Shown piece after piece: positions 55,231 through 62,455 of a DNA stretch of 64,000 nucleotides. The DNA comes from Anaerolineales bacterium (lineage in GTDB: Bacteria; Chloroflexota; Anaerolineae; Anaerolineales; Villigracilaceae). A model generated the notes under the pieces. The model was not told where the DNA came from and made no database searches. It saw nothing but the letters and a program-made list of their open reading frames with translations. Position 1 is the stretch's first letter, and the number at the start of each line of letters is the position of its first letter. Made by a program: the position numbers and the translations under genes. Where the stretch lies: NCBI GenBank assembly GCA_030583925.1, contig CP129482.1:2852001-2916000 (forward strand). The letters run 5' to 3'.

Positions 55231-55650
55231 TCAATTACCGAGACCCGGTATTTCAACCGGATTATCCTCCAAATAATCTTCCAACGCCGCGCAATATGGG
55301 CTTTCGCTTCCTCCCTGACAGGTTTGCACTCTATCATAAATAGCATCACAACCCGGGTTCGCACCATATGAAAATGGAAGGCATCCATTATTAGGATCCA
55401 ACCCGTAGGCAAGATCTGCTGCAAACTGGGCGGCGGTAAGCCCATTGTTTCCATCTTCTTCGCTACTACCACCCCCTGCATCAGTTCCTATGGCGAGCGA
55501 ATCATTAATGCTACTGTAGATATCGCCGATCTTTGGTCCTGTAAATCTCATAACAACGATGACCACGATCGCCACCAATGCAATGATGATCGCGTACTCC
55601 ACCAACCCCTGCCCCTTGAGTCGTCCGGAAGGAATAAAAAGTGAATTCAT
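55231..55650 (-). CDS. Flp-type (class IVb) prepilin-like protein
   Basis: A 139-residue protein. The short basic leader SGRLKGQGLVEYA followed by IIIALVAIVVIVVM is the Flp/TadE prepilin pattern, with cleavage expected after the second glycine and the glutamate at +5 retained. The tail (about residues 60-139) is larger than in minimal Flp pilins and has Gly/Ser-rich and acidic parts with four cysteines. AAAGGA lies eight bases before this ATG, which is preferred over an earlier frame start. No tad or cpa genes are nearby. Confidence 0.85.
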   Translation of the reverse strand: MNSLFIPSGRLKGQGLVEYAIIIALVAIVVIVVMRFTGPKIGDIYSSINDSLAIGTDAGGGSSEEDGNNGLTAAQFAADLAYGLDPNNGCLPFSYGANPGCDAIYDRVQTCQGGSESPYCAALEDYLEDNPVEIPGLGN

Positions 55651-55804
55651 GGCAAAATCCTTTGGAATATTATAATACACTCAATAGATCGTATATCATC
55701 TAAAGGTTACAGCCCAGACTATTCAATTTTGATAAGAGGACAACGCTTTTCCTGCGTGCTATACTTGGAGCCAAAGCAAACGTAGTTCTATATCACTCAT
55801 CGCT

Positions 55805-58030
55805 ATGACCACCATCATTAGAAAATGGCTCACTCCGCCCCTGTTCGACGATGATATTAGAACGCGTCAGGCGTTCATCCTGCACTACATCCTTCTAGCT
55901 CTCCTCGCTGTGCCGATTTGTTATTCGGGTTATATTTTTCTTCAAGAACCGGAAAGGATCAGGGATGCGCTTGTACAATCCATCCCGAGCGAGATCCTTA
56001 ATATCCTGCTATTCATCCTCGTGCGAAAGGGACACCTTAGCATTGCCTCGATTTTACAGGTAACGCTGTTCTGGCTGTTTTTTGCCTTGGTGGCTTATAC
56101 CAATCAAGGGGTGCGCGATACGGCTTACATCCTGGGTAATGCCGCCGTAATCGTTGTGGCTGGAATCCTTTTGGGAGAAAGGGGAGCGTTTTTTTTCACC
56201 ACACTAACGGTTCTTATCGGGGGATGGATGGTATATCTGGAGTCAACCAAACAGCGATTTTTGAATGCAGAGATCGATTCGACCCAATTTATCTGGGTAG
56301 TTTCATCCATCCTTTTCACCGTAATCAACGTGGTGCAGTACCTCTCCACCCGCACAGTACGCGAAGCATTCCAGCGCGCTCGCGCAAGCGAAGCCTTGTT
56401 TCGGACTCTGCTTGAGAACATCCAAGCAATCACCTACATCAACGGATTGGAAATCGAGGCTCCTACGCTGTATATCAGCCCTCAAGTTCAGAAAATGCTC
56501 GGCTACTCAAAAGACGAATTTATCGAAGATCCCCTATTATGGCAGAAGATCATTCACCCAGCCGACCGCGACCGCGTGCTAAAAGAAAACGAAGCGACTA
56601 GCCAAAGCCGCACGATCTTCAACATGGAATATCGCCTCATCACGAAAGAAGGCAACACGCTCTGGGTCAACGACAAAGCCCGACTGATAACATCAGAAGA
56701 CGGCAACCCGCAACACTGGCTCGGCACATGGGTGGATATCACCCCGCAGAAACAGGTGGACGAACAGCAAGCGGACCTCGCAAGCGCCATGTCCAAACGC
56801 GCCATCCAATTGCAGACCGTCGCGGAAGTTTCGCGCGCGTCCTCTTCTATGCTCGATCTGGAAGAACTCCTTGCCACAGCAGTCGAACGGATTCAAAATC
56901 ATTTCAACTACTATTACGTCGGCATTTTTCTTCTCAACGAATCGAAGACATTTGCCGTGCTGAAATCCGGTACCGGCGAAGCGGGCAAGCAAATGATGGT
57001 CGAAGGTCACCAACTCGAAGTCGCTGACACCTCGATGATCGGATGGAGCGTCACCCACCGCAAAGCACGCATCGCTCTCGACGTGGGAGAGGATGCCATT
57101 CGTTTCAAGAATCCACACCTTCCGCTGACTCGCTCCGAGATCACGCTCCCGCTCATCTCGCGCGGCGACGTGATCGGCGCAATGACTATCCAATCGGAAC
57201 TCCCCTCCGCCTTCTCGCAGGCTGACATTACCGCGCTGCAAATCATGGCGGACCAGATCGCCAACGCCATCAGCAACGCAAAGTTATTTGCAGAACGCGC
57301 CGACCTGATCAAAGAACTGGAAGCGAGGAACGCCGAACTCGAACGGTTCACCTATACCGTATCGCACGATTTGAAATCTCCGCTGGTAACCATACGCGGC
57401 TTTCTAGGATTCATCCGTGAAGAAGCCATAAAAGGCGAGTTGGAGAAATTTGAAAGAGATCTATCCAAGATCGCCAACGCGGCAGACCGGATGCAAGACC
57501 TGCTCAATGATCTCCTTGAACTCTCCCGCGTCGGACGTATTGCGCATCCGCCACAAGCTGTTGCAATGCAACAAATCGTCCACGAGACGATGGAATTGCT
57601 GACAGGTTCGTTAAAGGAATACAATATTGAGGCGGTTGTGCAAGAACCGCTTCCGGTAGTGCACGGAGATAAAGTGCGGCTTGTAGAGGTCATGCAAAAC
57701 CTGCTCAGCAATGCGATCAAATTCATGGGAGAGCAAAGCGGGCCTCGGATCGAAATTGGTTGCACGGGACAAGATGCAGAGGGCATGGCAATCCTGTATG
57801 TGCGCGATAACGGCATCGGGATAGATCCACAACACCATGACCGGATATTCGGCTTGTTCAACCGGCTCGATCCATCCATCGAAGGCACAGGTGTCGGCTT
57901 GACGCTGATAAGGCGCATTATCGAAGTCCACGGAGGCAAGGTTTGGCTGGAATCCCAGCCCGGCGTTGGCTCAACATTCTTCTTTACCCTTCCATTAGCA
58001 AATCGTAACGATTCGCCGCCAAACTCCTAA
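55805..58030 (+). CDS. Sensor histidine kinase with PAS and GAF domains
   Basis: A 741-residue membrane kinase. About six helices lie in residues 20-180, then a PAS domain (about 195-315, with YISPQVQKMLGYSKDEF and WVNDKARL), a GAF domain (about 340-500), the HisKA phospho-acceptor (H521 in TVSHDLKSPLVTIRGF) and a HATPase (about 625-735) with NLLSNAIKFMG, DNGIGI and GTGVGLTLIRRIIE. The HisKA type resembles phytochrome-like kinases that pair with single-domain receivers, and just such a protein follows. No helix bundle ligand is evident. Confidence 0.93.
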   Translation: MTTIIRKWLTPPLFDDDIRTRQAFILHYILLALLAVPICYSGYIFLQEPERIRDALVQSIPSEILNILLFILVRKGHLSIASILQVTLFWLFFALVAYTNQGVRDTAYILGNAAVIVVAGILLGERGAFFFTTLTVLIGGWMVYLESTKQRFLNAEIDSTQFIWVVSSILFTVINVVQYLSTRTVREAFQRARASEALFRTLLENIQAITYINGLEIEAPTLYISPQVQKMLGYSKDEFIEDPLLWQKIIHPADRDRVLKENEATSQSRTIFNMEYRLITKEGNTLWVNDKARLITSEDGNPQHWLGTWVDITPQKQVDEQQADLASAMSKRAIQLQTVAEVSRASSSMLDLEELLATAVERIQNHFNYYYVGIFLLNESKTFAVLKSGTGEAGKQMMVEGHQLEVADTSMIGWSVTHRKARIALDVGEDAIRFKNPHLPLTRSEITLPLISRGDVIGAMTIQSELPSAFSQADITALQIMADQIANAISNAKLFAERADLIKELEARNAELERFTYTVSHDLKSPLVTIRGFLGFIREEAIKGELEKFERDLSKIANAADRMQDLLNDLLELSRVGRIAHPPQAVAMQQIVHETMELLTGSLKEYNIEAVVQEPLPVVHGDKVRLVEVMQNLLSNAIKFMGEQSGPRIEIGCTGQDAEGMAILYVRDNGIGIDPQHHDRIFGLFNRLDPSIEGTGVGLTLIRRIIEVHGGKVWLESQPGVGSTFFFTLPLANRNDSPPNS

Positions 58031-58077
58031 AAAATCGGGGTTTCGGGTTAAAATTTGTCCATCGAAAAGGAGTTGCC

Positions 58078-58527
58078 ATGATCGGTGAACCCGTCCTCGT
58101 CATGCTTGTCGAAGATAACATGGATCATGCAGAATTGGTTATCCGCACCCTCGAGGAGCATCGCATCGCAAATCGAGTACACCACTTTCTGGATGGACAA
58201 TCTGCATTAGATTACCTGTTTCAACGCGGCGAATTTTCCGATCCGGCAACGTCGCCTCATCCCCATGTAATCCTGCTCGACCTGCGCCTGCCCCGAGTGG
58301 ATGGAATTGACGTTCTGCGCGCCATCAAAGAAGACGACGAACTCAAATCCATCCCAGTGGTCATTCTTACCACCTCAGAAGCGGAGAAGGATGTCACCAA
58401 GGCGTATTACAATCACGCCAACAGTTATCTGGTCAAGCCAGTGGGGTTCGAAGAGTTCAAAAAACTGATGGACGATCTGGGCTTCTATTGGCTCGGATGG
58501 AACACACACCCTCGCATCCAAGAATAA
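58078..58527 (+). CDS. Single-domain response regulator, Rcp1-like
   Basis: A 149-residue stand-alone receiver. VEDNMDHAEL holds the acidic pocket, D68 in ILLDLRLP is the phospho-acceptor, and TTSEAEKDV and SYLVKPVG give the switch threonine and lysine. It has no output domain, so it acts by protein contact or as a phosphate relay. It begins 47 bases after the histidine kinase with AAGGAG before the ATG and is its likely partner. Confidence 0.93.
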   Translation: MIGEPVLVMLVEDNMDHAELVIRTLEEHRIANRVHHFLDGQSALDYLFQRGEFSDPATSPHPHVILLDLRLPRVDGIDVLRAIKEDDELKSIPVVILTTSEAEKDVTKAYYNHANSYLVKPVGFEEFKKLMDDLGFYWLGWNTHPRIQE

Positions 58528-58618
58528 TTTTCACCGCAAAAGTGGGGCGAATTTCACGCATTCCTATTACAACTCCGTCAAATTCGGCTTTCTCAAAGTC
58601 GCTTGACAAGATTTTTCT

Positions 58619-58702
58619 TTTGTACACAGAACACGCAGACGGCACGGAAATTTCGATAGAAAACGAAAAGAAATCCGTCCGATCCGTGAAATCCGTGTAC
58701 AG
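58619..58702. repeat. ACGGATTTC-type dispersed repeat
   Basis: TTGTACACAGAACACGCAGA on the left is loosely complementary to TCCGTGAAATCCGTGTACA on the right, with GGCACGGAAATTTCG and GAAATCCGTCC between. It sits between the receiver gene and the SRP RNA. Confidence 0.5.
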
Positions 58703-58789
58703 AATAGTCATAACCCAAACTTTGAGAAAGCCATGCTCCACCAAACATCTATAATTGACTTCCCTCCTCACTTCGAGTATGCTTCGCAC

Positions 58790-58893
58790 GTCCGGGCAGG
58801 CCCGGCGCGGCAGAGCCTGCCGAATCCCGCCAGGGTCGAAAGACAGCAACGGTAAGGAAGCGCTTCTGGGCGCCGCCGGTCGCCTGCTCGGAT
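58790..58893 (+). ncRNA. ffs: Signal recognition particle RNA (small bacterial type)
   Basis: About 104 bases. The apical part is the SRP helix 8 signature: CAGG (58831-58834), GTC, the GAAA tetraloop (58838-58841), GAC and AGCA (58845-58848), forming the symmetric loop that binds the M domain of Ffh, with GTAAG following. The ends pair over 11 bases: TCCGGGCAGGC (58791-58801) with GCCTGCTCGGA (58882-58892), one pair being G-U. The Alu domain is absent, as in E. coli 4.5S RNA. A TATAAT at 58750-58755 would start transcription near 58762, so a short 5' trailer may be trimmed. Confidence 0.88.
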
Positions 58894-58899
58894 ATTTCT

Positions 58900-59247
58900 A
58901 TGAAATCGAACCGTTGGCTTTTCATCGTCATAGCGTGTATCGCGGGCATCGCGCTCGGTCTCGCGTACGGCTGGGTCGTTGACCCCGTTGACTTTTTCGA
59001 CCTCACGCCAGACACCCTGCGCGCCGATTACAAAGCCGACTACGTGTTGATGGTAGCAGAAACATATCGTGCGAGCCGCGACCCCGGGCTCGCCGCGCGG
59101 CAACTCGCCGTATTCGGTTCGCAATCCCCCACTTCCATCGCGTCACAAGGATTGGATTTCGCCCGCGCCAACGGATTCGACTCGACCGACATCGCGCTGA
59201 TTCAGGAACTCGTCACCGCCTTGCAAGCGTGGAGCGGACTCCCATGA
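58900..59247 (+). CDS. Membrane-anchored protein of unknown function, paralogue 1
   Basis: A 115-residue protein with one N-terminal helix (about 6-26) and a small outside domain starting VDPVDFFDLTPDTLRADYK. It is a short paralogue of the next gene's N-terminal part: both share WV-x2-PV, LRAD(Y/F)K, and AR-x-LA. The ATG lies seven bases behind the SRP RNA and has no ribosome binding site, hinting at read-through from the SRP promoter. It overlaps the next gene by four bases. Function is not known. Confidence 0.65.
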   Translation: MKSNRWLFIVIACIAGIALGLAYGWVVDPVDFFDLTPDTLRADYKADYVLMVAETYRASRDPGLAARQLAVFGSQSPTSIASQGLDFARANGFDSTDIALIQELVTALQAWSGLP

Positions 59248-60098
59248 GACGGATTCCGTGGGATGTTCTGCTTGCGCTTCTTGCCGGACTTGCGGCTGGT
59301 CTGCTTTACTCTTGGGTTTTTTCCCCCGTCCGCGTGGTTGACTCGGCGCCCGTCGCGTTACGCGCGGACTTCAAAGATCAATATCGCTCGGCGATCGCGG
59401 CGGCATTTACAGCCACCGGCAACCTCGAACGCGCGCGCGCGCGGCTGGCTTTGCTCGGCGACGAAAACTCGGTTGAAGCATTGAACGCGCAAGCCCAGCG
59501 GGCGCTCGCTAGTGGAGAGATTACACAAGCCGACCAAGTCGCCGCGCTTGCCTCTGCCCTTGCGCAGGGAAACGCATTCGTCGCGCCCGCCTCGCCGACG
59601 GTGAATCCGCCTCCCACCGCCGAATCAACTTCCCCTGCGAATGAAGCGGATCCCACATCCACACTGGAAGATATTCCCACCAAAGTAATATCCGAAACGC
59701 CAGCAACGCAAGCGGTCATCGTCGAAGCCACGCCGCGCCCTACGCGGACTCCGCTTCCGACCCAGGGCGCCCCTTTTGCATTGATCGGACAAGAGAGCGT
59801 GTGCGATTCAAATTTACCCGACGGATTATTGCAGACGCTTGTGCTAAACCCAAACCGCAGGCAGTTACCCGGAATCGAAATTCGAATCACGTGGGATAAC
59901 GGCGAGGATCATTTTTTCACCGGCTTGAAGCCGGAGTTGGGCAATGGCTATGCCGATTTCATCATGTCGCCGGATGTTTCGTATACGGTTCAACTGGCTT
60001 TGGGGAGCGACGTTGCCGCCAACCTGATCGCGCCAACCTGCGATTCGCCCAATGGCACATTCACAGGCGGATTCAAACTCACATTTCAACAACCGTAA
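59244..60098 (+). CDS. Membrane-anchored protein of unknown function, paralogue 2
   Basis: A 284-residue protein. It has one N-terminal helix (about 6-26), a helical outside domain (about 30-105) homologous to the previous protein, a Thr/Pro-rich linker (about 110-170) and a C-terminal beta-type domain (about 175-284) with GIEIRITWDNGEDHFFTGL. The C-terminal module could bind a ligand, but I do not know the family. The ATG at 59244 overlaps the previous stop (ATGA). It ends at a strong terminator. Confidence 0.65.
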   Translation: MRRIPWDVLLALLAGLAAGLLYSWVFSPVRVVDSAPVALRADFKDQYRSAIAAAFTATGNLERARARLALLGDENSVEALNAQAQRALASGEITQADQVAALASALAQGNAFVAPASPTVNPPPTAESTSPANEADPTSTLEDIPTKVISETPATQAVIVEATPRPTRTPLPTQGAPFALIGQESVCDSNLPDGLLQTLVLNPNRRQLPGIEIRITWDNGEDHFFTGLKPELGNGYADFIMSPDVSYTVQLALGSDVAANLIAPTCDSPNGTFTGGFKLTFQQP

Positions 60099-60128
60099 AA
60101 ACTTCTATCGCCTGACGCTGTTGACAAA

Positions 60129-60158
60129 AATGCCCCCTCTCGAACGAGAGGGGGCATT
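60129..60158. terminator. Bidirectional intrinsic terminator
   Basis: AATGCCCCCTCTC pairs perfectly with GAGAGGGGGCATT around GAAC, placed two bases before the end of the convergent LytR-CpsA-Psr gene. A short A-run precedes and T-bearing sequence follows. Confidence 0.85.
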
Positions 60159-60160
60159 CA

Positions 60161-61609
60161 TTATGGCATCGGGTTGTTGTTCGCCCAGTCGTTGCCGAGG
60201 AAGATCTCTATATCCACCGTGGAGGCGGGGTCTGGTTTGATCAGTATTTGCGTGCTGGAGGAAATGCCGAACACGGATTGCAAATATTTCAGCGTGTAGA
60301 GTTTTGGCGAATGCAAGACGATCACTGTGCGATCATAGGCGCGGTCGGCAGGTCCGACTTCTGTCACCGCCATGCCTTGCGCAATGAAATAATTGCCGGT
60401 GTTCACTTCAAGATTGGGCGAGAACGCGCCGTTCAACAAACGCACGCGCGCCCCGTCGGCTTGCATCAGCGCGGTGAGGTCGCCGCCCCCAGCCAGCGGG
60501 CTGACCGCGCCCCCCGACGTGAAAATCTCGTCGCGGAGTACGCGAATCTTATCCGGCAGGGGCTTCATAACAGCCGCGTCCTGCCCGCCAAGGATCACAT
60601 TATCAAAGGCGACCATGCTTGTATCAATCAAGCCATGCTTGATGCTTGTCACCGGGATGTCTTTCGCCAACACCGCCAGTTGAATGGCGGTATCCAGCGG
60701 CATGTTGGTGCGGATGCCCGAGGAGAACTCGTTGTAAAACTCGTCCGCTTGCGAGATCAAGGTGGGAAAGTTGGCAGGGTCGAGCACTTTATCGCGGATG
60801 GCGATGATCACTTTTTGTTGGCGGCGTGCGCGCCCAAAATCGCCGTCGTCGCCTTTGCGATAACGTGCATACGCCAGCGCGGTCGTGCCATTCAACGTGC
60901 GCGGTCCACAGCACGTCAGTTTGATCTTGTCCGTGCCGCCGCCGACCGGGTCGAGGCGCAGTTCCTCGTCATTGTAAATTTCGATCTTCCCGATGCGGTC
61001 AATGAACTGGACGAACGTATTGAAGTCAACCTGGGCATAGTATTGGATCGGGACGCCGATGAATTGCTCGACGGTTTTGCGCGCCAATTCGGGTCCGCCG
61101 CCGGGGAGTTTGTTGCCCTCGCCGGAGGAATATGCCGTGTTGATGCGGCTATAGCCGAAGCCCGGAATATTCACCCACATATCACGCGGAATGGACAACA
61201 TGCCCGCAGTTTTCGTCAGCGGGTCAATCGTCAAAAGGATCATCGTGTCGGAACGCGGCGCGCTGGTATCGGTATCGCGCGCGTCCAAACCAATTACCAG
61301 CACCGTGATGCGGCTGGCGCCGTCCCAAGCGGGAGGCAGATCGCTATCGGGAATAACAACAGGAGGCGGAAGATTTTCCACGCTAGGCACAGGCGTGCCA
61401 TCATCGTTCGTCAGAATCGGAGACTCGCCACCGGTGGATACCGTTCCACAACTCGACGGCGGCGAGCCGGGCAAAGGCGTGATCACCCAACACGTGGTCA
61501 GATTTCGCACGAACACAAAGGCGCCGATCGCAACAGCGGCGATCACCGCCCAAAAGACGATCGCGCGGATCGAGGGCCGTTTAAATTTCATAGATTTGAG
61601 AAAGTTCAT
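60161..61609 (-). CDS. LytR-CpsA-Psr (LCP) family cell-envelope ligase
   Basis: A 482-residue membrane protein. A basic start and one helix (about 15-35) lead to the LCP domain (about 105-290), with VLVIGLDARD, SDTMILLTIDP, MLSIPRDMWVNIPG, RINTAYSSGEGN and the arginines in YARYRKGDDGDFGRARRQQ that hold a polyprenyl phosphate. A LytR C-terminal domain follows (about 370-460). Such enzymes attach glycopolymers or proteins to peptidoglycan in Gram-positive bacteria. The ATG at 61609 has AAGGA just upstream and lies six bases after the HEAT gene stop. Confidence 0.92.
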   Translation of the reverse strand: MNFLKSMKFKRPSIRAIVFWAVIAAVAIGAFVFVRNLTTCWVITPLPGSPPSSCGTVSTGGESPILTNDDGTPVPSVENLPPPVVIPDSDLPPAWDGASRITVLVIGLDARDTDTSAPRSDTMILLTIDPLTKTAGMLSIPRDMWVNIPGFGYSRINTAYSSGEGNKLPGGGPELARKTVEQFIGVPIQYYAQVDFNTFVQFIDRIGKIEIYNDEELRLDPVGGGTDKIKLTCCGPRTLNGTTALAYARYRKGDDGDFGRARRQQKVIIAIRDKVLDPANFPTLISQADEFYNEFSSGIRTNMPLDTAIQLAVLAKDIPVTSIKHGLIDTSMVAFDNVILGGQDAAVMKPLPDKIRVLRDEIFTSGGAVSPLAGGGDLTALMQADGARVRLLNGAFSPNLEVNTGNYFIAQGMAVTEVGPADRAYDRTVIVLHSPKLYTLKYLQSVFGISSSTQILIKPDPASTVDIEIFLGNDWANNNPMP

Positions 61610-61614
61610 ATTCC

Positions 61615-62190
61615 TTATACCGGTTTCAGATATACCATATCCAAGCCAAGCCGCTCCAAACCTTCTTTCGCCCAATGCCCCAACAATGCCGAATCTTCTT
61701 CGATGACTTGCATCAGCACGGGGATGGCACGATGGTCGCGGATCTCTGCCAGCGCGCGCAAGGCGTGGATTCTAACAGACTGCGCTTCGGATTTCACCGC
61801 TTCGATCAACGACGGGACGGCTGGTTTGCCGATGGCGATCAACGCGTTCGCCGCGAGATGGCAGACCATCGCATCGCTATCGGTCAACGCGCGGACGAGC
61901 GGCTGGATCGCGGCTTCGTCGGGTTTTTGCGCCAGCCCCAACGCGGCGCACTGGCGCACTGCAGGGGCGGGGTCGTCGAGGAACGGAATCAGCCAGCCCG
62001 TCTGAGAAAGAGGCGATTGCGAAAGGGCGCACAACGCCCACCAGCGGGAATCCGCATTGGGGGATTTGGTCAAACCCACCAACGCGGGAATCGCATCCTC
62101 GCCTAATTCGATCAACGCCGGTACCGAACTCTCCGCACGGGATTCGTCTCCGCTCGTCAGGTCAGCCAGCAGGCTTTCGAGTTTGTTCAC
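61615..62190 (-). CDS. HEAT-repeat protein
   Basis: A 191-residue protein of about five HEAT repeats, seen as recurring VPALIELGEDAIPALVGL, DPAPAVRQCAALGLAQ, DSDAMVCHLAANALIAIG and SVRIHALRALAEI helices. HEAT arrays bind other proteins; in PBS-lyase-like proteins they act on phycobilins, but no such context exists here. I place the start at the GTG at 62190, giving VNKLESLLADL, seven bases after the previous stop; a start further upstream would overlap the preceding gene. Confidence 0.8.
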   Translation of the reverse strand: MNKLESLLADLTSGDESRAESSVPALIELGEDAIPALVGLTKSPNADSRWWALCALSQSPLSQTGWLIPFLDDPAPAVRQCAALGLAQKPDEAAIQPLVRALTDSDAMVCHLAANALIAIGKPAVPSLIEAVKSEAQSVRIHALRALAEIRDHRAIPVLMQVIEEDSALLGHWAKEGLERLGLDMVYLKPV

Positions 62191-62197
62191 GCTATTT

Positions 62198-62416
62198 CTA
62201 TTTCGCGGGCGGCGGGACAGACAACGCGGATTCGGCGGTACCAATCCACTTATCGCCTTCTTCGATCAGCATGACGGGGATATCGTCCACGATGGGATAT
62301 TTGCGGTTGCAGTCTTTGCAAATGAACCACGCCTCGCGGTGAAGCGTGAGTTCCCCACCGGTGGTGCGGACGCAATTCGGGCAGCGTAAAATTTCCTTCA
62401 ATACGGCATCAACCAT
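62198..62416 (-). CDS. Trm112/YcaR-family zinc-ribbon-like protein
   Basis: A 72-residue protein. The pairs CPNC and CKDC would hold a zinc ion, and the segment YPIVDDIPVMLIEEG is diagnostic for the Trm112-like UPF0434 family. Trm112 activates several methyltransferases in eukaryotes and archaea; in bacteria the role is less clear. It lies between VanW and HEAT genes in a four-gene same-strand row. Confidence 0.9.
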   Translation of the reverse strand: MVDAVLKEILRCPNCVRTTGGELTLHREAWFICKDCNRKYPIVDDIPVMLIEEGDKWIGTAESALSVPPPAK

Positions 62417-62455
62417 GGAACCTCATTTCTTGACAGCGGCGAATTGTACCACCGC

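Noticed and set aside
60248..62005. A 585-codon open frame on the plus strand
   Set aside because: It is antisense to the LytR-CpsA-Psr and HEAT genes, which have clear family motifs. Its translation is rich in Arg, His and Ala, typical of a GC-rich shadow frame.
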